The notes beneath the pieces were generated by a model, which made no database searches, was not told the origin of the DNA, and was given only the letters and a program-made list of their open reading frames with translations. The position numbers and the translations under genes are program-made. From Psychroflexus montanilacus (GTDB lineage Bacteria > Bacteroidota > Bacteroidia > Flavobacteriales > Flavobacteriaceae), in contig NZ_JAIQZC010000004.1 in the NCBI RefSeq assembly GCF_020164535.1, forward strand, positions 186,001 through 250,000: a stretch of DNA of 64,000 nucleotides, written 5' to 3'. This document shows positions 7,665-17,023 of the stretch, piece by piece. Each line of letters starts with the position of its first letter. Position 1 is the first letter of the stretch.

Positions 7665-8591
7665 ATGTTAACAAGGCTTTTTAGTCATTCAAAACCTATT
7701 GCTTTCGCTGTTCTAAGCATTTTATTTGTTGTGGCTTTTTTTATTGAAAATTTTATTTCTTCAGCAGTTGAAATAAATGCGCCCTTGGTCTTCAAAAAAA
7801 TAGGGGTTTTAATCGTTTTTCTATTGATTCTTTTCCTGCTAAATTTCATCGTAAAGCGAAATAAAATCCATCAACAACACTCTTATGCAGTTTCAAGTTT
7901 CGTGTTTTTGATCATCGCTTTTCCTGATTTATTAAGGTCTACAGAATTTGTTTTAGGTTACTTTTTTTTACTGCTGTCTTTTAGAAGAGTTCTCAGCCTA
8001 AAAACGAATACCAACATCAAACAAAAAATATTTGATTCTAGTTTACTGTTATCAATATCCATTTGGTTTGAACCTTTTCATTGGCTGTTTTTACTAGTCA
8101 TATACTTTGGTGTCATTATGTATGCTTCCCAAAATTATCGACATTTCATTATTCCTTCAGTAGGTCTTGCTGTAGGTTTTGTTTTGCATACTAGTTTTTT
8201 TTTAATACTTGAGAGTGACTGGGTTCCTTACAGGTTTTACCTTCCGGAATTTCAAGGCATAGATGCATTTTTTGTGACTTTCAAGTATAGCGTTCTGTTA
8301 GGCCTGCTGCTATTCGTTTTGGTTTGGATATTCCTGCAACTGCCAGGTATATATAGTCGCGCAAAACTTCATGAAAGTGAAAGCTTGAGTCTAACACTGT
8401 TTTTTATGCTTATTTCGATAGTAGTCTTCGTGTTGAACGCCTTGCCTGTTTCAATGGATGCTATCTATATTATATGGCCATTATCCATTTTAATAGGAAA
8501 TTATTTTCAATTAAAATCTACAAAAAAGTGGATGAAAGAATCGCTCTACATCATATTTATATCTGGAATTGTATTTTCTGCTATATATTGA
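7665..8591 (+). CDS. Polytopic membrane protein, DUF6427-like
   Basis: This 308-residue protein consists almost entirely of hydrophobic helices, about nine, from residue ~14 to the C-terminus. Polar loops such as VKRNKIHQQHSY and RAKLHESESL separate them. No enzyme motif is visible. The Flavobacteriaceae family DUF6427 has this length, topology and position between purD/DUF6341 and DUF4254/GT9 genes. The function is unknown. Co-location with a glycosyltransferase suggests a role in envelope polysaccharide export or assembly, as inference only. ATG start. Confidence 0.72.
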   Translation: MLTRLFSHSKPIAFAVLSILFVVAFFIENFISSAVEINAPLVFKKIGVLIVFLLILFLLNFIVKRNKIHQQHSYAVSSFVFLIIAFPDLLRSTEFVLGYFFLLLSFRRVLSLKTNTNIKQKIFDSSLLLSISIWFEPFHWLFLLVIYFGVIMYASQNYRHFIIPSVGLAVGFVLHTSFFLILESDWVPYRFYLPEFQGIDAFFVTFKYSVLLGLLLFVLVWIFLQLPGIYSRAKLHESESLSLTLFFMLISIVVFVLNALPVSMDAIYIIWPLSILIGNYFQLKSTKKWMKESLYIIFISGIVFSAIY

Positions 8592-8634
8592 AAAGACGAA
8601 CTCCTTTAGGAAAGTCTGTTTTAAAAACACTTGG

Positions 8635-8642
8635 TATATTTG
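8635..8642 (+). promoter_or_regulatory. Promoter -7 element that fixes the DUF4254 start
   Basis: TATATTTG matches TAnnTTTG, 22 bases before ATG 8664. It overlaps the codons that follow a possible TTG start at 8631, which argues against using that TTG. Confidence 0.55.
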
Positions 8643-8663
8643 CAAATACACAAATACAAAACT

Positions 8664-9272
8664 ATGTTTTCAGAAAAAGCCAACCGAATTTTCCAGAGTG
8701 TCATTGAAACCTACCATATAAAAGACAGTGTAGACCAGGAATTTAAGAATCCTTTTGACAAAAAAGAGAATCTCATCGAACATTTATTGTATAGAAAATG
8801 CTGGATAGATACGGTGCAGTGGCATTACGAAGACCTTATAAGAGACCCCAACATTTCTCCTGAAGATGCTCTGGTTCTGAAAAGAAAAATCGATGCCTCC
8901 AATCAAGATCGAACGGATACTGTAGAATATATTGACAGTTATTTCTTAGATCTTTTTGATACTGTAGAGCCTCAACCCAATGCCAAAATCAATACAGAAA
9001 GCCCTGCTTGGGGAATTGATAGACTTTCCATTCTAGCCTTAAAAATTTACCACATGAATGAGGAGGCCAATAGAAAAGATGCTTCAGAACAACATCAAAT
9101 GGCTTGTAAAGCTAAACTAGACGTCTTACTAGAACAACAAAAAGACTTGTCTCTGGCGATCGACCAACTTCTAGAAGATATTAAAGTTGGCGACAAATAC
9201 ATGAAAGTATATAAGCAAATGAAGATGTACAACGATGATGAGATGAATCCTGTGTTAAGAAGCAAACGCTAA
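8664..9272 (+). CDS. DUF4254 family protein
   Basis: The 202-residue soluble, helix-rich protein starts MFSEKANRIFQS. Conserved-looking stretches are LIEHLLYRKCWIDTVQWHYED, DASNQDRTDTVEYID and ESPAWGIDRLSILALKIYHM. These match the DUF4254 family, which in Bacteroidota is found beside LPS heptosyltransferase-type genes. There is no signal peptide or membrane segment, so it should be cytoplasmic. An in-frame TTG at 8631 would add 11 residues, but the promoter box lies over that stretch, so ATG 8664 is chosen. The next gene starts two bases after its stop, so the two are translated from one message and may share a task. Confidence 0.75.
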   Translation: MFSEKANRIFQSVIETYHIKDSVDQEFKNPFDKKENLIEHLLYRKCWIDTVQWHYEDLIRDPNISPEDALVLKRKIDASNQDRTDTVEYIDSYFLDLFDTVEPQPNAKINTESPAWGIDRLSILALKIYHMNEEANRKDASEQHQMACKAKLDVLLEQQKDLSLAIDQLLEDIKVGDKYMKVYKQMKMYNDDEMNPVLRSKR

Positions 9273-9273
9273 G

Positions 9274-10314
9274 ATGAAACGTCCCAGCCACATTCTTGTG
9301 ATAAGATTATCTGCCATGGGGGATGTAGCGATGACGGTTCCCGTGCTGATGCAGCTGCTGGACACTTATCCAAAACTTAAAATCACAGTTCTCACCAAAC
9401 CCTTTTTTGCTCATTTATTTGAGCATATTGAAGGCATAAACGTAGTTAAAGCCGAAGTGAAGACCAAGCACAAGGGTATTTCTGGTTTATGGCTACTGGC
9501 AAAGCAACTTCACAAGCTAGATATTGATTCTATTGCAGATTTACACAATGTTTTAAGATCCAGGATTCTATGTGGTTTTCTCAAAATTCTGGGTCATGAT
9601 TATTTCAGAATTGATAAAGGTAGAGCAGAGAAAAAAGCATTGACAAGACCTAACAATAAAGTTTTAAAACCATTGAATAGTTCACATCAGCGTTATGCAG
9701 ATGTTTTCAAAAAACTGAAATTACCACTTGACAAGAAATTCAAAATAGACAAATTACAACTTCCTATTTCTTCTGAAGTGGAATCTCATTTGAATTTGGA
9801 TGAAACCAAAAAATGGATAGGCATTGCTCCTTTCGCGGCGCATTCTCCAAAACAATATCCTTTAAAGTTGATGAAAAAAGCCATTTCAAAACTGAGTAAA
9901 GAAGATAATATTCAAATCTATTTATTTGGTGGCGGAAAAAAAGAAATTAAAAAACTTAAAGAGCTGGCTGAAAATTTTGAAAATTGTGAAAATATAGCTG
10001 GTAAATTTAGTTTCTCTGAAGAGCTACAATTGATATCCAATCTCGATATCATGCTATCCATGGATAGCGGTAACGGACACTTAGCAGCAATGTTTGGTGT
10101 AGATGTTATCACCATCTGGGGGGCAACACATCCCTATGCAGGCTTTGCGCCATTTGGTCAAACTTCAGCACAACAACTCCTGCCAAATCTTGAAAAATAT
10201 CCGCTGCTACCGACTTCCATTTACGGTAACAAGAAAGTGAAAGGATACAAAAAAGTGATGCATGACATTACTCCTGAGGAGGTTTTCCGAAAGGTAAAAT
10301 TCAATTTAGTTTAA
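9274..10314 (+). CDS. Glycosyltransferase family 9 (heptosyltransferase-like)
   Basis: The 346-residue protein begins with the GT9 N-terminal signature HILVIRLSAMGDVAMTVPVL (residues 6-25), which resembles ADP-heptose:LPS heptosyltransferases. The C-terminal Rossmann half includes IGIAPFAAHSPKQYP, IYLFGGGKKE, and the donor-site segment MLSMDSGNGHLAAMFGVDVITIWGATHP. These are the expected GT-B features. It probably transfers a sugar to lipopolysaccharide core on the cytoplasmic face. Which sugar is not evident. It follows DUF4254 by one base and ends at a strong terminator. Confidence 0.87.
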   Translation: MKRPSHILVIRLSAMGDVAMTVPVLMQLLDTYPKLKITVLTKPFFAHLFEHIEGINVVKAEVKTKHKGISGLWLLAKQLHKLDIDSIADLHNVLRSRILCGFLKILGHDYFRIDKGRAEKKALTRPNNKVLKPLNSSHQRYADVFKKLKLPLDKKFKIDKLQLPISSEVESHLNLDETKKWIGIAPFAAHSPKQYPLKLMKKAISKLSKEDNIQIYLFGGGKKEIKKLKELAENFENCENIAGKFSFSEELQLISNLDIMLSMDSGNGHLAAMFGVDVITIWGATHPYAGFAPFGQTSAQQLLPNLEKYPLLPTSIYGNKKVKGYKKVMHDITPEEVFRKVKFNLV

Positions 10315-10320
10315 AACAAA

Positions 10321-10346
10321 AAAACTGCCCGATTGGGCAGTTTTTA
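10321..10346. terminator. Bidirectional Rho-independent terminator
   Basis: AAACTGCCC pairs with GGGCAGTTT around loop GATT, with T runs on the right and A runs on the left. It can end both the rightward GT9 transcript and the leftward superoxide dismutase transcript. Confidence 0.9.
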
Positions 10347-10367
10347 ATTATATATAAGTTCTGATAA

Positions 10368-10976
10368 TTATTTGTTTTCAGAATAGCGTTTAGATACTTC
10401 TTCCCAGTTAATTACGTCGAAGAAAGCATCTATATAATCTGGTCTTCTATTTTGATAATTTAGGTAGTAAGCATGTTCCCAAACATCAAGGCCTAAAATT
10501 GGTGTTCCACCATCTCCAACATTTGGCATTAGAGGATTATCCTGATTTGGAGTTGAGCACACTTCAACTTTTCCTCCATTGTGAACAGTTAGCCAAGCCC
10601 ATCCAGAACCAAACTGACCTGCAGCTGCTTTTGAAAAGGCATCTTTGAAAGCATCAAAAGAACCAAAAGACTCATCAATAGCTTTTGCTAATTCTCCTGA
10701 TGGTTTTCCTCCACCATCTGGTGACATCACTTTCCAAAATAAGCTGTGGTTATAAAAACCACCGCCGTTATTTCTTACAGCAGTATTTGATAAATCTAAA
10801 TTGATTAATATATTTTCTATGGTTTTACCTTCCAAATCTGTGCCTTCTACTGCAGCATTCAATTTGCTAGTATATCCAGCATGGTGCTTTCCATGATGAA
10901 TTTCCATTGTTTTTTTGTCGATATGTGGCTCAAGAGCATCATGAGCGTAGTCTAATTTTGGTAATTCAAAAGCCAT
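10368..10976 (-). CDS. sodA: Superoxide dismutase, manganese-type
   Basis: The enzyme converts superoxide to oxygen and hydrogen peroxide. All four metal ligands of the Fe/Mn family are present in the 202-residue protein: His27 (in HHGKHHAGY), His77 (in NHSLFW), Asp164 and His168 (in DVWEHAYY). The second-shell pattern is Mn-like: glycines before NHSLFW, and a glutamine at 145 in [10 protein letters not shown]. Fe enzymes carry that glutamine near position 70 instead. There is no signal peptide, so it is cytoplasmic. It is a single gene with its own promoter and terminator. Metal choice by sequence is a good guess, but cambialistic use cannot be excluded. Confidence 0.94.
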   Translation of the reverse strand: MAFELPKLDYAHDALEPHIDKKTMEIHHGKHHAGYTSKLNAAVEGTDLEGKTIENILINLDLSNTAVRNNGGGFYNHSLFWKVMSPDGGGKPSGELAKAIDESFGSFDAFKDAFSKAAAGQFGSGWAWLTVHNGGKVEVCSTPNQDNPLMPNVGDGGTPILGLDVWEHAYYLNYQNRRPDYIDAFFDVINWEEVSKRYSENK

Positions 10977-11006
10977 AATTTATGTTTTTTGTTAATTTGA
11001 TAAATT

Positions 11007-11014
11007 CAAAAGTA
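11007..11014 (-). promoter_or_regulatory. Promoter -7 element of the superoxide dismutase gene
   Basis: On the minus strand this reads TACTTTTG, an exact TAnnTTTG match, 30 bases before the start codon. No -33 TTG at proper spacing. The remainder of 11015-11147 is AT-rich with no recognised signal. Confidence 0.5.
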
Positions 11015-11147
11015 ACTATTAAGACTTTGCTTTGGAATTATTTGATGTTATTATTTACTTAAAACAAATGTGTTTTGAAGATATTATCACTCAGATATTT
11101 CAAGTGGTTTACCGCTAGTTTTAGTACCTTTCGTTTAAAATTAAAGA

Positions 11148-14100
11148 ATGCCTCAACAGTCAAATTTCATTATTTTCAACGCTTCAGCTGGTTCTGGAAA
11201 AACATTCAAACTCGCTGAGCGTTATCTAACCCTACTTCTTTCTTCTCCCAAAACCACAAGTTTTCAAAATATCCTGGCCATCACGTTTACCAACAAAGCT
11301 GTTGGTGAAATGAAATCCAGAATTTTAGATTATCTCACTATTTTTTCCAAAGGTGGACCCCACCTGGGAGAGGACGCAATGTTTAAATTAGTAAAGAAGA
11401 GTACAAATTTATCATCAGATCAAATTCAGAAAAAATCTTACTATATATTAAAAGAAATTTTAGACAATTACGCAGCTTTCGAAATCTCTACCATAGACGC
11501 TTTCACGCATAGAATCATCCGAACTTTCGCAAAAGATTTGGGCTTGTCTATGAATTTTGATATTGAAATGGACACTAGACAAATCTTGCAATTAGCCGTA
11601 GAACGCGTAGTGGAAAGGGCTGGAAGCGACGAAGAATTAACTGAGGTTTTGATTGATTTTGCCCTTGAGAAAGTGAACGATGACAAAAGTGGCGACATCA
11701 GTCTGGATATTTTTGAGGCTTCTCAACTCCTACTAAGCGAAAAGGATGAGTATTTTATAAGGTCCTTAAAAGATTACAGCTTAGTAGATTTTAAAAATCT
11801 AAAAACTAAACTTGATGCAGAAATAAAATCCATTTCAGAACAACTTAAATCTATTGGAAGTGAATTTCTGAAGCAATTGAGTGATAATGGTCTGGAATTT
11901 AAAGATTTTAAAGGAGGCTACTTACCAAAGTTTTTTCAAAAATTAAGCGAAGACCATTCAACTCTCAAATTTGATGCGAAATGGCAGGATAATATTGAAG
12001 ATGAAGAAACCTACGTCACCAAATCTCAAAAAGAGGACACAAAACAACTTGTGTTTTCTATGAAAGGCTTTATTGTTGAAAGCTTCAATCTAAGTAAACA
12101 ACTTTTTTCTGACCGAAAATTCTATGAAAAAATCCACAAAAACATTACTCAGCTTTCGTTGCTTGGCGCGGTAAAGCAGGAGATGGAAGTGATCAAAAAG
12201 GATCAAAATATCATGTTGATTTCAGACTTCAATAAAAAGATAAGCGATGAAATAAAAAAACAACCTGCACCTTTTATTTTTGAACGTCTTGGTGAAAAAT
12301 TTCAGCATTATTTTATAGATGAGTTTCAAGATACATCACGGATGCAATGGGAGAATTTGATACCATTGACGGGGAATGCTCTGGCGACCTTATTTGAAGG
12401 AGAAACTCCCGGAACGCTCACGCTCGTAGGCGATGCAAAACAGTCGATTTATGCCTGGAGAGGTGGTGATGCGAATCAGTTTATGAACCTTTCTGATGGA
12501 AATTCGCCATTTCCTGTAAGGCCAGAACTGGAAACGCTAAGTACAAATTTTAGAAGTAGTAAAACGGTTGTGAATTTTAATAATAAATTTTTTGAATTTG
12601 TTGGACAACAACTTCATGACCAAAAGCTGAAGTCACTTTTTGCTGGAGATAACTTAATCCAGTCTTGTCACAAGTCTGACGAAGGATTTGTAAATTTAAA
12701 ATTTCTAGAAGCGAAATCCAACGAAGAGCGAGATGAAGCTTATCCTGAAGAAGCTTTAAAAATAATTAAAAACAAAAAGGAACAAGGGTTTAAACTTGGT
12801 GACATTTGCATTTTAGTAAGAAAAAAAAGTGAAGGAGTTGCCATTGCAGAATACCTTAATCAGCATAGGATTCCTATTATTTCTTCTGAAACATTATTAA
12901 TCAATTCTGATGATCAAGTTCAGTTTGTTTTGAGTTTTTTACATATTTTGAATGATAATTTAGACGAAATGTCAAAGGCTAAAGTCCTGGAGAGGTTAGC
13001 CTTAAAATTATCATTTTCAGAAGAAAAGTGTTTTGAATTACTGGACACAACACTGAATAAAGACAAACCTGTGTTTTGGGAAAAGCTCAAGAAACTTGGT
13101 TTTGTATTTGACTCTGAACATTTTCATACGCTTCCGTTTTATGATGCTGTGGAATATCTTGTTAATCAATTTGATCTGACTAAAACTGCAAATGCCTATC
13201 TTCAATTTTTCCTGGATGAAGTTTTTGAATTTACTTTAAAGCATCAAGGGGGACTGAGTTCATTTTTAGACTATTGGAATCTACAGGGCGAAACAAAAAG
13301 TATAATCAGCACAGACAATGAAAATGCCGTTCAAATTATGACGGTTCATAAAAGTAAAGGGCTTCAATTTCCTATTGTTATTTTCCCTTATGCAAAACAG
13401 CAGATCGATTACACATTCAACAGCCACATTTGGGTGAGTTTGCCTGAGAAATTTGAGCTCCCATTTGCAATGATCACCAAGCCAGGCAAGGACATAGATC
13501 ATCCGCTTTATGTGGATAATTATGGTGAATTAATCAACAATCTAGAAATGGAAAATATCAATATTCTTTATGTGGCGCTTACCAGGGCAGCTCAGGAACT
13601 TTTTATCATTTCTGAAGATGATCGGGATAGAAACGGAATCATAAAATCCAATACATTTTCAGGATTGCTGATGGGTTATCTGGAGCAATCTCAAAACTTA
13701 AATATTGAGCCAAACGTTGATTATAGCTGGGGTAAAAGTGTTTTGAAAAAAGGTAGCTTAGACACAATTGAAGAGATAGAAAATAAAGACTTGACCTTTC
13801 ATTCTCCTTCTCCCAATTTAGATTTAAGTTTGGTTACAACGGCAGGTAAGCTTTGGAATGAGGAACTTGAAGAAGCCAGAGAAGAGGGTAACTTAATACA
13901 TTCTTTGTTATCTAAAGTTGAGGGTTCGGGAGATATTTCAGCCACGATAAACTGGCACGTAGAGAACGGATATATTGAAGAAGAAAAGCAAATGCATTAT
14001 CAAAATTTAATGGAGTCAATTACGGCTCACTCCGAGTTGAAAGATTTTTTTACTGAAAAATATGAAACCTGGAACGAAAGAGATATTTATTTCAAAAGTA

Positions 14101-14294
14101 AACTGCTTCGACCAGATAGAGTTAATATTGAAGGAAATGATGCCTATATTATAGACTACAAAACAGGATCAATATCAAAGGAGCATGTCAAACAAATTCA
14201 AGAATATTCTGAAGCTTTAAGTGGTTTAGAATATAATGTTAAGAAGAAGCTGCTCGTTTACATAACCGATTCCATTGATGTAAAGATTGTTTAA
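11148..14294 (+). CDS. AddA-like UvrD/RecB-family helicase-nuclease
   Basis: The 1048-residue protein has superfamily 1A helicase motifs in order: Walker A ASAGSGKT (12-19), AITFTNKAVGEMKSR, DEFQDTSRMQW, VGDAKQSIYAWRGGD, and the late motifs VHKSKGLQFPIVIF and LYVALTRAAQELF. The C-terminal ~120 residues are a RecB-type PD-(D/E)XK nuclease: EEGNLIHSLLS, then RPDRV and IIDYKTGS. This is the AddA layout, the subunit that unwinds and cuts double-strand ends to start RecA-dependent repair. Its likely partner is the AddB-like nuclease at 17024-19717, separated from it by kbl and ompA. Family members are often just named UvrD-helicase domain protein. Confidence 0.88.
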   Translation: MPQQSNFIIFNASAGSGKTFKLAERYLTLLLSSPKTTSFQNILAITFTNKAVGEMKSRILDYLTIFSKGGPHLGEDAMFKLVKKSTNLSSDQIQKKSYYILKEILDNYAAFEISTIDAFTHRIIRTFAKDLGLSMNFDIEMDTRQILQLAVERVVERAGSDEELTEVLIDFALEKVNDDKSGDISLDIFEASQLLLSEKDEYFIRSLKDYSLVDFKNLKTKLDAEIKSISEQLKSIGSEFLKQLSDNGLEFKDFKGGYLPKFFQKLSEDHSTLKFDAKWQDNIEDEETYVTKSQKEDTKQLVFSMKGFIVESFNLSKQLFSDRKFYEKIHKNITQLSLLGAVKQEMEVIKKDQNIMLISDFNKKISDEIKKQPAPFIFERLGEKFQHYFIDEFQDTSRMQWENLIPLTGNALATLFEGETPGTLTLVGDAKQSIYAWRGGDANQFMNLSDGNSPFPVRPELETLSTNFRSSKTVVNFNNKFFEFVGQQLHDQKLKSLFAGDNLIQSCHKSDEGFVNLKFLEAKSNEERDEAYPEEALKIIKNKKEQGFKLGDICILVRKKSEGVAIAEYLNQHRIPIISSETLLINSDDQVQFVLSFLHILNDNLDEMSKAKVLERLALKLSFSEEKCFELLDTTLNKDKPVFWEKLKKLGFVFDSEHFHTLPFYDAVEYLVNQFDLTKTANAYLQFFLDEVFEFTLKHQGGLSSFLDYWNLQGETKSIISTDNENAVQIMTVHKSKGLQFPIVIFPYAKQQIDYTFNSHIWVSLPEKFELPFAMITKPGKDIDHPLYVDNYGELINNLEMENINILYVALTRAAQELFIISEDDRDRNGIIKSNTFSGLLMGYLEQSQNLNIEPNVDYSWGKSVLKKGSLDTIEEIENKDLTFHSPSPNLDLSLVTTAGKLWNEELEEAREEGNLIHSLLSKVEGSGDISATINWHVENGYIEEEKQMHYQNLMESITAHSELKDFFTEKYETWNERDIYFKSKLLRPDRVNIEGNDAYIIDYKTGSISKEHVKQIQEYSEALSGLEYNVKKKLLVYITDSIDVKIV

Positions 14295-14299
14295 ATTTG
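14292..14299 (+). promoter_or_regulatory. kbl promoter -7 element
   Basis: TAAATTTG matches TAnnTTTG and starts within the stop codon of the upstream helicase gene. ATG 14316 lies 16 bases downstream, which supports that ATG over the in-frame TTG at 14307. Confidence 0.5.
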
Positions 14300-14315
14300 C
14301 ACAAAATTGAAAATT

Positions 14316-15512
14316 ATGTATTCAGATAAATTACAAAATCAACTTAAAGAAGAAATTCAAAATATAAAAGACGACGGGCTTTACAAAAAAGAACGTATCA
14401 TAACCTCCCCTCAGGGAGCAGAAATCACTTTAGATTCTGGAAAAAAAGTCTTGAACTTTTGTTCAAATAACTATTTAGGACTTTCCTCCCATCCTGAAGT
14501 AGTAAAAGCAGCTAAAGATACATTAGACAGCCATGGTTTTGGAATGTCTAGTGTAAGGTTTATCTGTGGAACACAAGATATTCATAAGAAACTAGAGCAC
14601 GAAATTGCAAGCTTCTATGACACTGAAGATACCATACTTTATGCCGCATGCTTTGATGCAAACGGTGGTGTATTCGAACCATTACTAACCAAAGAAGATG
14701 CTATTGTTTCAGATTCATTGAATCACGCCTCCGTAATTGATGGAGTGAGACTTTGTAAAGCAGCTCGCTACAGGTATCAAAACGGCGATATGAATGATTT
14801 GGAAACCCAGCTAAAACAAGCCAGAGAAGACGGAGCTAGACATATTTTGATTGTTACAGATGGTGTCTTTTCTATGGATGGACTAGTAGCTCCACTTGAC
14901 AAAATCTGTGACTTAGCAGATAAATACGAGTCTTTGGTCATGATAGATGAGTGTCATGCTACCGGATTTATTGGCGATAAAGGAATAGGAACATTAGAAG
15001 AAAAAGGAGTTCTAGGAAGAATTGATATTATCACAGGAACTTTAGGTAAAGCACTTGGTGGTGCAATGGGAGGTTATACAACTGGAAAAAAAGAAATTAT
15101 TGATCTTTTAAGACAAAGGTCAAGACCTTATTTATTTTCAAATTCACTAGCACCTTCAATCGTAGGAGCATCGCTCAAAGTTTTCGAAATTCTTAAAAAC
15201 GATAACACTTTAAGAAAAAAACTTACGGATAATACAGCGTATTTCAAAAAACACATGAAAGAAGCAGGGTTTGATATTATAGATGGGGAATCTGCAATTG
15301 TCCCTGTGATGCTTTATGATGCCAAATTATCTCAAGAAATGGCGTCAATGCTACTGGAAGAAGGCATTTATGTGATTGGTTTTTTCTATCCTGTAGTCCC
15401 AAAAGAAAAAGCAAGAATTCGTGTGCAATTATCTGCTGCACATGATAAAAGGCATCTGGATGAAGCCATAGAGGCGTTTATTAAAGTTGGTAAAGACTTA
15501 AAAGTCATCTAA
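14316..15512 (+). CDS. kbl: Glycine C-acetyltransferase (2-amino-3-ketobutyrate CoA ligase)
   Basis: Kbl splits 2-amino-3-ketobutyrate with CoA into glycine and acetyl-CoA, the second step of threonine breakdown by the dehydrogenase route. From ATG 14316 the protein has 398 residues, the same as the E. coli enzyme. It is a fold type I PLP enzyme of the alpha-oxoamine synthase group: [35 protein letters not shown], and the PLP lysine Lys245 in [11 protein letters not shown]. An upstream TTG at 14307 would add three residues and is less likely. 8-amino-7-oxononanoate synthase is related but lacks this close match. No threonine dehydrogenase gene is in the window. Confidence 0.93.
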   Translation: MYSDKLQNQLKEEIQNIKDDGLYKKERIITSPQGAEITLDSGKKVLNFCSNNYLGLSSHPEVVKAAKDTLDSHGFGMSSVRFICGTQDIHKKLEHEIASFYDTEDTILYAACFDANGGVFEPLLTKEDAIVSDSLNHASVIDGVRLCKAARYRYQNGDMNDLETQLKQAREDGARHILIVTDGVFSMDGLVAPLDKICDLADKYESLVMIDECHATGFIGDKGIGTLEEKGVLGRIDIITGTLGKALGGAMGGYTTGKKEIIDLLRQRSRPYLFSNSLAPSIVGASLKVFEILKNDNTLRKKLTDNTAYFKKHMKEAGFDIIDGESAIVPVMLYDAKLSQEMASMLLEEGIYVIGFFYPVVPKEKARIRVQLSAAHDKRHLDEAIEAFIKVGKDLKVI

Positions 15513-15538
15513 AGTTAACAGATTTTAAATTTTATATT

Positions 15539-15546
15539 TACATTTG
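15539..15546 (+). promoter_or_regulatory. ompA-like gene promoter -7 element
   Basis: TACATTTG matches TAnnTTTG, 42 bases before the start codon. This leaves a leader of about 35 bases for a gene expected to be highly expressed. Confidence 0.5.
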
Positions 15547-15588
15547 TTAACTATTGAATGACAATTAAGAGAACTAAAACTAAAAAAC

Positions 15589-16962
15589 ATGAAAAAATTC
15601 AACAAATTTTTCTTGCTGCTTGCCCTCACATTTGGAGTGGTAAGTGTGCAAGCACAAGATGAAAACAACCCCTGGGCTGTTGTTATTGGTACTAACGCGG
15701 TAGATTTTTATGCTGCTGGAAACGATTTTCTACCAAATGGTATGGAGGGTGGAAGCATCTTTAGCGAATATTTTAACGCTAATGATAACTGGAACATGGT
15801 CCCTTCAGTTTCTTACCTGGAAGTAAAAAGATATGTAGGAGATGGATTTAGCGCAAAATTAAATGGATCCTTTAACCAAATCGATAATTCTGGAGGAGTG
15901 TCTTCAGAAGATTTGAGCTTCTACAACATTGGAGCTGGAGTTCAATACAATTTCAAAAACCTTTTAAATACTAAAGTTTTTGATCCATTTTTAGGAATTG
16001 GAGCTGGATATTACTGGTTAGATTCTAGCGGTGCTTCAACATTCGATACTGATTTAGGTATCAATTTTTGGTTTACTGACAACTTAGCATTTACTGTGAA
16101 ATCAGCTTATATGACAGCTTTTGAGGATGCTAATTTTGATTATTTCCAACATACAGCTGGTATCACGATTTCTTTTGGAGGAACTGATACTGATGGAGAT
16201 GGCGTGTATGACAAAGATGATGAATGCCCTAACACACCTGGGTTAGCAGAATTTAATGGCTGTCCAGACTCTGACGGTGATGGAATCCCAGACAAAGATG
16301 ATGAATGTCCTGATACAGCTGGTTTATCAGAATTTAACGGATGTCCTGATACAGACGGTGATGGAATCCCAGACCCTAAGGATGAATGTCCTAACGAAGC
16401 CGGATCTGAAGCTTTAAACGGCTGTCCAGATGCAGATGGTGATGGTGTAGCTGATAAAGATGATGAATGTCCTAATGAAGCAGGACCAAAAGAAAACAAT
16501 GGATGTCCTTATCCTGACTCTGACGGTGATGGTGTTCTAGACAAAGATGATATGTGTCCAGATGTAGCTGGTACTAAAGCTAATAATGGCTGCCCAGAAG
16601 TAACTGAAGAAGTTCAGAAAGAGTTGAATGACTATGCAAAAACTATAAACTTTGCTACAGGTAAAACAACAATTACTGATGATTCTGAGGAAGCACTTAA
16701 AGCTATCATTGCAATTTTAGATGAATATCCAAATGCTAAATTTACAGTTGAAGGTCATACGGATAGTGTAGGTAGCGCATCAAACAACATGAATTTATCT
16801 AAAGCAAGAGCTTTAGCTGTAAAATCTTACCTAGTAGACAACGGAGTTGATGAGTTTAGATTATCTTCTGCAGGTTTTGGAGAAGAAAAGCCTGTAGCTT
16901 CTAATAATACAAGAGCAGGAAGAGCAGAAAACAGAAGAGTAGAAATTAACTTGAAAAAATAA
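15589..16962 (+). CDS. OmpA-family outer-membrane protein with thrombospondin type 3 repeats
   Basis: The 457-residue protein starts with a signal peptide (1-23, cut after VQAQ). An eight-strand-type barrel region follows (~24-195). Then come five tandem thrombospondin type 3 calcium-binding repeats (200-336; DxDGDGxxDxxDxCP with NGCP endings). The C-terminal OmpA peptidoglycan-binding domain (~345-457) carries [14 protein letters not shown] and [14 protein letters not shown]. It ties the outer membrane to the cell wall. This is the major porin-like layout in Flavobacteriaceae. It has its own promoter and a terminator 22 bases after the stop. The five repeats contain ten cysteines. Confidence 0.93.
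   Translation: MKKFNKFFLLLALTFGVVSVQAQDENNPWAVVIGTNAVDFYAAGNDFLPNGMEGGSIFSEYFNANDNWNMVPSVSYLEVKRYVGDGFSAKLNGSFNQIDNSGGVSSEDLSFYNIGAGVQYNFKNLLNTKVFDPFLGIGAGYYWLDSSGASTFDTDLGINFWFTDNLAFTVKSAYMTAFEDANFDYFQHTAGITISFGGTDTDGDGVYDKDDECPNTPGLAEFNGCPDSDGDGIPDKDDECPDTAGLSEFNGCPDTDGDGIPDPKDECPNEAGSEALNGCPDADGDGVADKDDECPNEAGPKENNGCPYPDSDGDGVLDKDDMCPDVAGTKANNGCPEVTEEVQKELNDYAKTINFATGKTTITDDSEEALKAIIAILDEYPNAKFTVEGHTDSVGSASNNMNLSKARALAVKSYLVDNGVDEFRLSSAGFGEEKPVASNNTRAGRAENRRVEINLKK
16186..16596 (+). repeat. Five tandem 81-base coding repeats (thrombospondin type 3)
   Basis: Five in-frame units of 27 codons each encode D-x-DGDG-x-x-D-x-x-D-x-CP followed by NGCP. Two extra residues (Tyr-Pro) sit before the last unit. 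DNA identity between units is high enough for slippage or recombination to change the number. Confidence 0.85.
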
Positions 16963-16984
16963 TTAATTTCAAAATATAAGTTTT

Positions 16985-17013
16985 AAAACACCCCTGATTG
17001 GGGTGTTTTTTTA
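16985..17013 (+). terminator. Rho-independent terminator after the ompA-like gene
   Basis: AAAACACCCC pairs with GGGGTGTTTT around loop TGATT and runs into a T tract. Confidence 0.92.
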
Positions 17014-17023
17014 TTTTTAACCT

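Noticed and set aside
8631-8663. TTG 8631 as the start of the DUF4254 gene
   Set aside because: The promoter -7 element lies over these codons, and ATG 8664 gives the normal family beginning.
16140-16499. A serine/proline-rich gene on the minus strand
   Set aside because: It is the reverse reading of the thrombospondin repeats; the long open frame comes from their codon pattern.
16186-16596. A CRISPR-like array or non-coding tandem repeat
   Set aside because: The 81-base units are in frame, have no spacers, and encode thrombospondin type 3 repeats.
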